From: Prevotellaceae bacterium
GTDB taxonomy: Bacteria > Bacteroidota > Bacteroidia > Bacteroidales > UBA932
Length of the DNA: 15,274 nt
Direction of reading: 5' to 3'
Assembly (NCBI GenBank): GCA_031257655.1
Contig: JAIROF010000130.1
Location: 1-15,274 of the forward strand
In this document: positions 1-6,191 of the stretch, in pieces
Layout: each line of letters starts with the position of its first letter
Numbering within the stretch: position 1 is the first letter of the stretch
The notes under the pieces: generated by a model
The model's input: only the letters and a program-made list of their open reading frames with translations
What the model was told of the DNA's origin: nothing
Database searches by the model: none
Translations under genes and position numbers: made by a program

Positions 1-113
1 TTTGACAAATTTACAAAATTTTGCCCTTGCAAAATTTTGTAAATGTCTGGAACAGTGTCAAATGGCACAAACGAGATATGGTCATTTTGACGCTCGCAGA
101 GTGTCAAATGACC
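1..113. repeat. Compound palindromic element at the 3' end of the Panacea gene
   Basis: Nested inverted repeats are visible. The inner one has perfect 16-bp arms at 9-24 and 29-44 around the loop CCTT. TTTGACA at 1-7 and TGTCAAA at 57-63 flank it as an outer inverted pair. A second hairpin pairs GGTCATTTTGAC (80-91) with GTCAAATGACC (103-113), one base bulged. GTGTCAAATG also occurs as a direct repeat at 56-65 and 101-110. The second hairpin contains the stop codon (82-84) and last codons of the Panacea gene. No T-run follows, so a classical terminator is not clear. The element may extend beyond the left edge. Confidence 0.7.
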
Positions 114-528
114 TTATCCACGGCGTTCCGCTCCTGTGGAGGAGCTCAATCATTTGTACATCCGAAAAGTTGATGTACTTTTCAAACACGGCTTCGGCTA
201 CCTCTTTAACGTCGTGGCAGCTCTCATCCAGCTCCGGGGTGTGGTATTCTATTTTACCGCCCATAAATTCAGCAACAACCGATTTTTCCGTTATTGGGTT
301 GTTTTTGTTATGCTTAAACGAGTGGTACACGGAGGGTATAACGGGGCCGTTTTTCCACGCCTCTACCACGTCAAAGCGCGGGTTAAGCGCAGATTTGTCA
401 AGAATGGCGAGAGAGAAACCGTGCGTAATGTACACGCGCTTCATTAGCCCGAGCTGCATCAGGTCAACTCCTTTTTCATTGGCTAAACCTACGAAGTAGT
501 TCGCCACGGCAATAGCGTTAATGTTCAT
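82..528 (-). CDS. Panacea-domain (DUF4065, SocA/GepA-like) protein, putative antitoxin
   Basis: This 148-residue soluble protein matches the Panacea/DUF4065 pattern. An N-terminal helix (AIAVANYFVGLANEKG) is followed by LMKRVYITHGFSLAI, then FDVVEAWKNGPVIPSVYHSF (about residues 52-71), and a C-terminal HRSGTPW. Family members include SocA, a Caulobacter proteolytic adaptor-antitoxin, and the antitoxins of Panacea toxin-antitoxin pairs. They usually sit beside a toxin. Here the upstream neighbour on the same strand is the RelE-like/helicase gene, 218 bp away; a toxin could also lie beyond the left edge. The protein ends soon after TPW, where relatives usually run somewhat longer. Its last codons lie inside a palindrome, so the tail may be truncated or repeat-derived. 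Its base composition is visibly more A+T-rich than the helicase gene, which suggests separate acquisition. The start is the first ATG; no Shine-Dalgarno is seen, as is usual in Bacteroidota. The domain call is fairly secure; the antitoxin role is inference. Confidence 0.75.
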   Translation of the reverse strand: MNINAIAVANYFVGLANEKGVDLMQLGLMKRVYITHGFSLAILDKSALNPRFDVVEAWKNGPVIPSVYHSFKHNKNNPITEKSVVAEFMGGKIEYHTPELDESCHDVKEVAEAVFEKYINFSDVQMIELLHRSGTPWIRSFDTLRASK

Positions 529-585
529 GACGGATATGAAGTATTGGAGGCTGAGGTATTAAATTATAGCGAATTAAAATCGCTC

Positions 586-593
586 CAAATGTA
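586..593 (-). promoter_or_regulatory. Possible -7 box for the Panacea gene
   Basis: On the minus strand TACATTTG fits the Bacteroidota -7 consensus TAnnTTTG, 57 bp before the ATG. No TTG lies at the expected -33 spacing (TTC is there instead). A second match, TACGTTTG, is at 633-640 but also lacks a partner. Weak call. Confidence 0.3.
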
Positions 594-708
594 CACACTT
601 TTTCGGCAAATGTGAACGGCAATCTTTACTAACAAACGTAAAAATGCGCAAATTTGAGATCGTGGCGTTTTTATCTTCCTGTTTTTCAAGCACGAATTAT
701 CAGCTATT

Positions 709-727
709 GGGCGGGCAAACCCCGCCC
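709..727 (-). terminator. GC-rich hairpin downstream of the helicase gene
   Basis: GGGCGGG (709-715) and CCCGCCC (721-727) are perfect inverted arms around CAAAC, starting about 19 bp past the helicase stop codon at 747-749. No T-tract follows, so it may be a factor-dependent terminator, an RNA 3' stabiliser or a dispersed REP-like repeat. Confidence 0.4.
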
Positions 728-746
728 CTACACGTCAATTCGTAAT

Positions 747-3464
747 TTACAGCTCGTAGCGCATCTTTGGGTTGAGGATGTAGCGTCCCCGCGCAATTCT
801 TATAAAGGCGGATTTGCAGTAGGGCGAAATTTTTTGGAGCTCGTTTAGCGCCATGATGCTGTTGATGTAGGTGCGCTTTTTGCGGTATGGCGGGAGTATT
901 TCGTCGGGCATCATGGCGGCCAGCTGCTCGAGCTCGCTCATGTCGAAGGTGCCAACGTTGACGGGGGCGTCTTCGGGATGGCTTTTGTAGGTTCCCCGGA
1001 CGGGCTGGAGCGCCTCCGTGCTGCGCATGAGGACAATGAGGAAGAAGAGCATGCTGTGCGATCCGGCGCGGAATAGCCGCTGATTGCACTCGTAGGCCAG
1101 CTCGCGCGGGCACACTTTTTCCCAGAAGCGGATGAGCGCTTGCTCGCCGGCGAGGGATTCCTGCTTGTGCGCCTGCCGCTTGCCCGTGATGAATCCGGTC
1201 AGCAGGTAGTCCAGCGCGAAGCGTTTTTTCTTGTCGGCTTGCAGGGGCGAGGCGTTTCCCGCCAGCAGCTCTGCCGCCAGCTCCTGCTGCCCGTGGTAGA
1301 GCGCCAGCATGAGGCCCGACGCGCCGTCGTCGAGCGGGAAGTCCACCCCGTACTTTTGCGCTATCGACATGGCTTTGGGCTTGTTGCCCAGCCGCAGGCT
1401 TTTTTCGTACTCCTTTCGGTCGCTGCGCACCTCCTTCATGTAGAGCACCGCCCGCTGGAATTGCAGCTTGGCCAGCGCCTCCACCCAGTCGTACCGGCGG
1501 TGGTTTATGGCGTACTGAAAGAGCTGCTTGCGCTCTTTTTTTACCTCTACCTCCTTTTTTTCCGGGTTGAGCGCCAGGGCTTTTATGGTTTCCAGCTGCT
1601 CGGCGCTGATGTACTCGTAGCCTAAGTATTTTGCCCGTATTTGCTCGGCCTGCTCGTACTTTCCCTGCTCTTCGAGGCGGCGCGCTTCGCTCAGCCACTC
1701 CTCGCGCGAGGATTTCACTTCGCTCACCTGTATGTCGGCCTTGCTCTCCTGCATTTGGAGGAGCTTGAGGGCGGGGTGGTCGGCTCGCTGCTCAAAGATG
1801 TAGATGTTTTTGACGGCGCGGGTGATGGCCACGTAGAGCGAGTTGATGTAGAACTTGTACACTTCGGCGTCCTTGTCGTGCTTGTCGCCGGCGCGGTTGT
1901 AGCGCAGCTCCTCCTTTCGGAGGTCGTCGAGGGTAACGCCGGCAATGATTTCGCGAAATTCCGCCTCGTGGCTCGATATAAAATCCGTGAGGATGACGTT
2001 TTCGTACTCCAGCCCTTTTGCTTCGTGCACGCTAAATATCAGGGGCGTTTTGAAGTGCTGCGCCGCCTTTGCCTTTTGCGCGTTGTTGGGGACAATCACG
2101 GCGTACTTGGTGCTGTTTTGCGTGCGGCGGTTGAGCTCGCGCTTCTTTTTTTCGTCGTTGGCGTACAGCAGCACTTCGCCCGCGTCCTGGCTCACGGTGT
2201 TGACCAAGTAGCTGCTTTCGCGGTCGATGGAGCCAAAGCGCGCGGTTTTTATTTTGAGCAGCTTGTTGCTCAGCTCCACCACGTTGAGGCTGTTGCGGTA
2301 GTTGGTTTGCAGGATGCTTATCCGGCTATCGCGGCTGCTGTCGGCTTCGTAGAAGAAGGTTTTGATTTTGCTCCACGAAAAGAAGTTCGGGTGCACGATT
2401 TGGTTGCTGTCGCCGGTAAGGATAAAGCTGGTCTTTTGCTTGAGCGAGGCCAGGATGGCCTTCAGCTGCACGTTGGTGATGTCCTGCACCTCGTCTACCA
2501 TGATGTAGTCGTAGTAGGGCTGTATTTTCTCCAAGTATTCGTAGCAGAGGATGTTGCTGTCGTAGAGGCGCTCCTCCTTTAGCCAGGCGAGGTACTTGAG
2601 GAACAGGGGGTGCAGGCGCTCCCGCTCGGGCGGGGAGAAGATGGACTGCTTAACGCCCAGCGCCAGGTACTCCTCCTGCGAGAGCCATGCCGCGTGCACC
2701 GGCGATCCGGAGATGACGCCCTTAAACTCCTCAAACACGCGGTAGGGTTCGTCGATTTTGACGGCCTGCGCGTGCCGCGCAAACCAGCGCTCAAAGCGGC
2801 GGAAGTCCACCTCCTGTCCTTCGGGCTTTTGCCACAGGGAGAGGTAGTCTTTGAGCGAAAGGAACTCGGCCTCCTGGTGCTCGTTGTCGTAGCCCGAGGC
2901 GTAGTATAGCTTTGCGGCGTTGTCCACGAGGTATTTTGAGAGGGAGATGTAGGCCACGGCGCCGTGGAGCGTTTTGAGCTTTTCGAGCGCCAGCACGGTT
3001 TTTCCGCTGCCCGCCGCGCCAACGATGATCATGGGCGGGTAGAGCGCATAGATGGACTGCTGGAGGTCGTCGAACGAAATGAACTTGTTGAGCTGGTGGA
3101 TAGCCCGGTGCTGCCGGTGGAGGTAGGAGAGGTTGGCGGCGAGGTTGGCGGATTCCTTTTCGGGCGATTCGGCGGCTACAAAGTTGGCCTCGTCGACCGC
3201 AGCGCCGCGCAGGAAGCGGCTGTGCGCGTAGCGGTGGTTTTTGATGACCTCCAGCAGCAGGATGTACTTTTTGCCGCCGCAGGCAACAAAATTGAAGAGC
3301 AGGCGGTCGCGGATGTCCAACCGCGCGCGGTAGAAGCCCGTGTTGGGCATTTTGCGCACGTCTGCGCTCTTAAAGTCTCCGTCCTGCAGCTGCTGTAGCG
3401 TCTTAGGAAATGTTTTTTCAACGTCCCGAATATTCAGGTCGTTCAGGTAGAGGATGTCAAACAT
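747..3464 (-). CDS. RelE/ParE-like domain fused to UvrD/Rep-type SF1 helicase with ankyrin-like C-terminus
   Basis: This is a 905-residue, ATP-driven superfamily 1 helicase. Motifs in order: Walker A GAAGSGKT (149-156), Walker B with VDEVQD (323-328), motif III GDSNQI (351-356), motif IV QTNYRNS (386-392), motif V SVHEAKGLEY (478-487) and motif VI YVAITRA (544-550). All core motifs are intact. Residues 1-80 (YRARLDIRDRLLFNFV, then KKYILLLEVIKNHRY) resemble the beta-sheet core of RelE/ParE toxins. Residues about 585-615 look like a helical, TPR-type hairpin. Residues about 711-755 (GLMLALYHGQQELAAELLAG, then a LDYLL stretch) look like ankyrin repeats. The rest is unassigned. It lacks the full 2A/2B layout of housekeeping UvrD or PcrA and is accessory in style. 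The ATG at 3462-3464 is first in frame and lies about 80 bp downstream of a good promoter. The Panacea gene follows on the same strand. The helicase call is firm; the RelE-like and ankyrin calls are pattern-based. Biological role unknown; defence or toxin-antitoxin function is inference. Confidence 0.85.
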   Translation of the reverse strand: MFDILYLNDLNIRDVEKTFPKTLQQLQDGDFKSADVRKMPNTGFYRARLDIRDRLLFNFVACGGKKYILLLEVIKNHRYAHSRFLRGAAVDEANFVAAESPEKESANLAANLSYLHRQHRAIHQLNKFISFDDLQQSIYALYPPMIIVGAAGSGKTVLALEKLKTLHGAVAYISLSKYLVDNAAKLYYASGYDNEHQEAEFLSLKDYLSLWQKPEGQEVDFRRFERWFARHAQAVKIDEPYRVFEEFKGVISGSPVHAAWLSQEEYLALGVKQSIFSPPERERLHPLFLKYLAWLKEERLYDSNILCYEYLEKIQPYYDYIMVDEVQDITNVQLKAILASLKQKTSFILTGDSNQIVHPNFFSWSKIKTFFYEADSSRDSRISILQTNYRNSLNVVELSNKLLKIKTARFGSIDRESSYLVNTVSQDAGEVLLYANDEKKKRELNRRTQNSTKYAVIVPNNAQKAKAAQHFKTPLIFSVHEAKGLEYENVILTDFISSHEAEFREIIAGVTLDDLRKEELRYNRAGDKHDKDAEVYKFYINSLYVAITRAVKNIYIFEQRADHPALKLLQMQESKADIQVSEVKSSREEWLSEARRLEEQGKYEQAEQIRAKYLGYEYISAEQLETIKALALNPEKKEVEVKKERKQLFQYAINHRRYDWVEALAKLQFQRAVLYMKEVRSDRKEYEKSLRLGNKPKAMSIAQKYGVDFPLDDGASGLMLALYHGQQELAAELLAGNASPLQADKKKRFALDYLLTGFITGKRQAHKQESLAGEQALIRFWEKVCPRELAYECNQRLFRAGSHSMLFFLIVLMRSTEALQPVRGTYKSHPEDAPVNVGTFDMSELEQLAAMMPDEILPPYRKKRTYINSIMALNELQKISPYCKSAFIRIARGRYILNPKMRYEL

Positions 3465-3544
3465 TGTAGATTATGATTAAGCGGAACCCTTGCGCTGCGT
3501 ATTTGTCGTTTTGTTGTTGGGCGCGTGCAGCATCGCTGCCGCAG

Positions 3545-3575
3545 CAAAGCTACAAAAATATTCGCATTTGCACAA
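3545..3575 (-). promoter_or_regulatory. Bacteroidota promoter of the helicase gene
   Basis: On the minus strand TTG (3573-3575) is followed by 20 bp and TAGCTTTG (3545-3552), matching the TTG-N19/20-TAnnTTTG consensus. Transcription would start near 3540, leaving a leader of about 75 nt before the ATG. The TTCTCAA heptamer array begins only 5 bp upstream of the -33 element. Confidence 0.55.
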
Positions 3576-3580
3576 CCTGA

Positions 3581-3640
3581 TTCTCAACTCTCAATTCTCA
3601 ACTCTCAACTCTCAATTCTCAATTCTCAATTCTCAATTCT
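3581..3640. repeat. Heptameric tandem array (YTCTCAA, about 8.5 units)
   Basis: Eight full 7-bp units plus four bases, each TTCTCAA or CTCTCAA, run without interruption. The reverse complement (TTGAGAA) is the core unit of the array at the cydA stop codon (6111-6145), so the two arrays are the same repeat in opposite orientation. Confidence 0.9.
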
Positions 3641-3697
3641 ACGCCGTGCTCCTCTACTGCAATAATATGCTGCGCTCGGCATAGTTTTGTGTAAAAA

Positions 3698-3795
3698 TAG
3701 CGCACCAGATGGCGCAGATTTTTTATGGTTTACGCAGCTGAAGAAAGGGCTAAAAGCTGCGCAAATCATAAAAAATCTGCGCCATCTGTGCGCTA
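3698..3795. repeat. Long imperfect inverted repeat (about 42-bp arms)
   Basis: The left arm 3698-3739 starts TAGCGCACCAGATGGCGCAG. The right arm 3755-3795 ends CGCCATCTGTGCGCTA. About 39 of 42 positions pair, with one bulged C, one mismatch and one G:T pair, around a loop of roughly 15 nt. The right arm recurs in degenerate form at 4171-4208. There is no coding capacity and no adjoining transposase, so it is best read as a dispersed non-autonomous palindromic element. I cannot name a family. Confidence 0.8.
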
Positions 3796-4064
3796 AAAAA
3801 ACAAATCGCAGCTTTCGGCCGAGCGGAGTATCGCGTAGCGGAGCACGGAGGCTTCGCAGAGAGCCGCAGCGCCGCGCCGGCGGCTGCGCAGGGCGATTTA
3901 AGCCGCCAACGTTAATTATTCCAAACATCCAATGGGATTAACAAAAGTATCAAGAAAAAAAATCCGTAATGCCAATAAAAATATTCATATTTGTTATGGT
4001 TTTTGGGCTATCAGCAAAAAAAGGAAAGCAACACCGCTGCGCTCAACACGATTTTGTAAGAAAA

Positions 4065-4208
4065 TAGCCCGCAGATGGCGTAACGATTTAGCAAGGTTTT
4101 CGCAGCCGGAGAGGCAAGGTTTTCGCAGCCGGATTAGCAAGATTTTCGCAGCCGGAGAGGCAGCGCAAATCTGCGCAAACCATAACAATCTGCGCCACCT
4201 TCGCGCTA
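4065..4208. repeat. Degenerate second copy of the long palindromic element
   Basis: It begins TAGCCCGCAGATGGCG, like the left arm at 3698, and ends with a close match of the right arm (CTGCGCAAACCATAAC, then CGCGCTA). The arms have diverged and the centre is enlarged by three 23-bp tandem repeats. It ends 47 bp before the DUF4492 ATG, so it could form part of the leader of the cyd transcript. Confidence 0.6.
4093..4161. repeat. Three tandem 23-bp repeats
   Basis: Units are 4093-4115, 4116-4138 and 4139-4161. Each is AAGRTTTTCGCAGCCGGA followed by GAGGC or TTAGC. They are contiguous with no spacers, so not CRISPR. They lie inside the second palindromic element. Confidence 0.85.
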
Positions 4209-4255
4209 AAAAAAATCTTTCAACCGTGCGCAGCCATAATTCAGCAGTACAAGCT

Positions 4256-4489
4256 ATGAGCAAAACTTCTATACCGGTGCGCATACTCCGCTTTTACGCG
4301 GAGGGCTTTCGGAGCATGACCATTGGCAAAACGCTGTGGATGATTATTCTCATCAAGCTGTTCGTCATGTTTGCCATTTTGAAGGCGTTCTTTTTGCCCA
4401 GCTTTTTGGGGAAGTTCGGCAGCCCGTCGGACAAGCAGGAGTACGTGGCGGGCGAGCTGGTTGACCGGGCGGCGCCTGCGGAGGAGTGA
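4256..4489 (+). CDS. DUF4492 small membrane protein of the cytochrome bd operon
   Basis: This is a 77-residue protein. The signature FYAEGFRSMTIGKTLWMIIL (14-31 plus following residues) runs into one strong membrane segment (about 27-52, rich in I, L, F) with a positively charged N-terminal side. A short polar, acidic tail ends in PAEE. DUF4492 genes typically stand directly before cydA in Bacteroidota, as here; cydA starts 74 bp downstream. Function is not established; association with the bd oxidase, comparable to the single-helix CydX/AppX subunits, is an inference. The frame is open further upstream to 3932, but that part is encoded by intergenic repeats, and the family homology begins just after the ATG at 4256, so that start is chosen. 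The stop is followed at once by an 11-bp triplicate repeat. Confidence 0.85.
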   Translation: MSKTSIPVRILRFYAEGFRSMTIGKTLWMIILIKLFVMFAILKAFFLPSFLGKFGSPSDKQEYVAGELVDRAAPAEE

Positions 4490-4490
4490 A

Positions 4491-4523
4491 AGGCGCAGCA
4501 CAGGCGCAGCATAGGCGCAGCAC
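4491..4523. repeat. Three tandem 11-bp repeats between DUF4492 and cydA
   Basis: AGGCGCAGCAC, AGGCGCAGCAT and AGGCGCAGCAC follow one another, with a partial fourth unit (AGGTGCGCA). They begin one base after the DUF4492 stop and end 40 bp before the cydA start, so they would be transcribed within the operon. Confidence 0.85.
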
Positions 4524-4563
4524 AGGTGCGCAAGCTTTCAAAATATTCACCATTTAACGTTTT

Positions 4564-6114
4564 ATGCTTATGATTGACAACATTGACGCTACGCTTATCG
4601 GCTGGTCGCGGGCGCAGTTTGCCCTGACGGCCATTTACCACTGGCTTTTTGTGCCGCTAACGTTGGGCCTGGGCATTGTTCAGGCCGTGATGGAAACCAT
4701 TTACTACCGGACGGGGAATGCGTTTTGGAAGCAAACGGCGCAGTTCTGGATGAAGCTGTTTGGCATCAACTTTGCCATTGGCGTGGCCACGGGGCTGATA
4801 CTCGAGTTTGAGTTTGGCGCCAACTGGTCGAACTACAGCTGGTTTGTAGGCGACATTTTCGGCGCCCCGCTGGCGGTGGAGGGCATTCTGGCCTTCTTTA
4901 TGGAGGCCACCTTCATAGCCGTCATGTTTTTTGGGTGGAACAAGGTCAGCCGGGGCTTTCACTTAGCCTCCACGTGGCTGACGGTTTTGGGCGCCACCAT
5001 TTCGGCGTTCTGGATACTCGTGGCCAACGCCTGGATGCAGCACCCCGTGGGGATGCAGTTCAACCCCGACACCGTGCGCAACGAAATGGTGAGCTTCTGG
5101 GAGGTGGCGCTGTCGCCGGTGGCGATAAACAAGTTCTTCCACGCGGTGCTGTCGGGGTGGATTGTCGGCGCAGCCTTTGTGGTGGGCGTGTCCGGCTGGT
5201 TTCTGCTGAAAAAGCGGGAAACAACGTTTGCGCTGGCAAGCGTTAAGGTGAGCGCCGTTTTTGGGCTGCTTGCCTGCGCGCTGTCGGCGTGGACGGGCGA
5301 TGGCTCGGCGCATCAGGTGGCGCAGCGGCAGCCGATGAAGCTCGCCGCCATGGAGGGGCTCTACGAAGGGCAGCGGGGCGCAGGGCTGGTGGGGATAGGC
5401 ATCCTCAACCCCGATAAGCAGTACAGCGACAGCCAAGACCCGTTCGTCTTCAAGCTGGAGCTGCCCCGCATGCTTTCGTTCTTTGCCGAGCGCGATTTCG
5501 ACGCCTACGTTCCGGGAATCGCCAACCTCATTGAGGGCGGCTATACGGAAAGAAGCGGCGCAACGGCGCTCTCCGCCCAGGAGAAAATCAGCCGGGGAAA
5601 GCTCGCCATCCAAGCGCTGGCCAGCTACCGCGCCGCCGAAAGCGACAGCCTGAAGCGGCAGGCGCGCGCCGCGCTGGACGAAAACTTCCGGTACTTCGGC
5701 TACGGGTATATCCGGCGCCCGTCGGACCTAATCCCTCCGGTGGGGCTTACCTTCTACGCCTTCCGCGTGATGGTGCTGCTGGGCGGCTTTCTGCTCCTGC
5801 TCTTTGCCGCAGCTGCCTACCTGTCGTACAAAAACCGGTTTGCGTCCAAGCGCTGGCTACAGCGGGTGTGCATCGCCTCCATCTTCCTTGCCATCGCCGC
5901 CGGGCAGGCCGGATGGGTGGTGGCCGAGGTGGGGCGCCAGCCCTGGGCTATTCAGGATATCCTCCCAACGTCGGCGGCCATCTCAAAGCTCCCCACGGCC
6001 TCCGTAAAGCTGACCTTTTTCATCTTCCTTGCGCTGTTCACCGTTTTGCTGGTCGCAGAAATCAGGATTATGCTGAACGCAATAAAAAAAGGCCCGGAAA
6101 TGGGAGGGAATTGA
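4564..6114 (+). CDS. cydA: Cytochrome bd quinol oxidase subunit I (CydA)
   Basis: CydA oxidises quinol at the periplasmic face and passes electrons through haems b558, b595 and d to O2, making a proton gradient without pumping. At 516 residues it is near the E. coli length (522). Landmarks: RAQFALTAIYHWLFVPLTLG with His26 (equivalent to E. coli His19), Glu106 and nearby Glu114 in EGILAFFMEAT, KFFHAVLSGW with His193 (E. coli His186), Q-loop KLAAME with Lys259 and Glu264 (E. coli K252, E257), RVMV with Met403 (E. coli Met393), and GRQPWAI (457-463). All expected haem and quinol residues are present. About nine hydrophobic segments are visible. The Met at codon 3 (4570) is an equally plausible start and fits Bacteroides relatives. 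Its stop codon lies within the first unit of the TTGAGAA heptamer array. cydB follows after 77 bp. Confidence 0.97.
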   Translation: MLMIDNIDATLIGWSRAQFALTAIYHWLFVPLTLGLGIVQAVMETIYYRTGNAFWKQTAQFWMKLFGINFAIGVATGLILEFEFGANWSNYSWFVGDIFGAPLAVEGILAFFMEATFIAVMFFGWNKVSRGFHLASTWLTVLGATISAFWILVANAWMQHPVGMQFNPDTVRNEMVSFWEVALSPVAINKFFHAVLSGWIVGAAFVVGVSGWFLLKKRETTFALASVKVSAVFGLLACALSAWTGDGSAHQVAQRQPMKLAAMEGLYEGQRGAGLVGIGILNPDKQYSDSQDPFVFKLELPRMLSFFAERDFDAYVPGIANLIEGGYTERSGATALSAQEKISRGKLAIQALASYRAAESDSLKRQARAALDENFRYFGYGYIRRPSDLIPPVGLTFYAFRVMVLLGGFLLLLFAAAAYLSYKNRFASKRWLQRVCIASIFLAIAAGQAGWVVAEVGRQPWAIQDILPTSAAISKLPTASVKLTFFIFLALFTVLLVAEIRIMLNAIKKGPEMGGN

Positions 6115-6145
6115 GAATTAAGAATTGAGAATTAGGAATTGAGAT
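6111..6145. repeat. Heptameric array (TTRRGAA) at the cydA stop codon
   Basis: Units are TTGAGAA, TTAAGAA, TTGAGAA, TTAGGAA and a partial TTGAGAT. The TGA stop of cydA (6112-6114) is part of unit one. TTGAGAA is the reverse complement of TTCTCAA in the array at 3581-3640. Confidence 0.85.
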
Positions 6146-6191
6146 GCTGCGGGAATACAACATTACATAAATTTTACATTCGGCTTATATC

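Larger units (their letters stand above)
529..746. other. Non-coding gap between helicase and Panacea genes
   Basis: No convincing gene is present. The gap holds the GC-rich hairpin at 709-727 just after the helicase stop and two TAnnTTTG-like boxes on the minus strand (586-593 and 633-640). Because a hairpin and possible promoter boxes lie between the two genes, the Panacea gene may be transcribed separately from the helicase. Confidence 0.6.
3465..4255. other. Repeat-rich non-coding region between divergent helicase and cyd operons
   Basis: About 790 bp separate the divergent helicase and DUF4492 genes. The region holds the helicase promoter, the heptamer array (3581-3640), a long stem-loop (3698-3795), its degenerate relative (4065-4208) and a GC-rich stretch (about 3805-3905) in which AGCCGC (3862-3867) and GCGGCT (3880-3885) could pair. 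Short open frames exist but are composed of these repeats. No confident TAnnTTTG promoter was seen for the plus-strand cyd operon. Confidence 0.65.

Noticed and set aside
2..499. 165-codon plus-strand frame opposite the Panacea gene
   Set aside because: Its N-terminal part is a translation of the palindromic element and the rest is antisense to a recognisable Panacea domain.
1641..2582. 313-codon plus-strand frame, and neighbouring plus-strand frames opposite the helicase
   Set aside because: They are antisense to the intact helicase motifs and show no family pattern of their own.
3687..3941. 84-codon plus-strand frame, and a 100-codon minus-strand frame over the same stretch (3626-3928)
   Set aside because: Both are translations of the long inverted repeat and a GC-rich intergenic stretch; no domain, and no promoter of their own.
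4093..4161. CRISPR-like array of 23-bp repeats
   Set aside because: The repeats are contiguous with no spacers, only three units, and no cas genes are present.
3932..4255. Upstream extension of the DUF4492 frame
   Set aside because: The extra 108 codons are built from palindromic and 23-bp repeats and show no resemblance to the family; the ATG at 4256 fits the family length.
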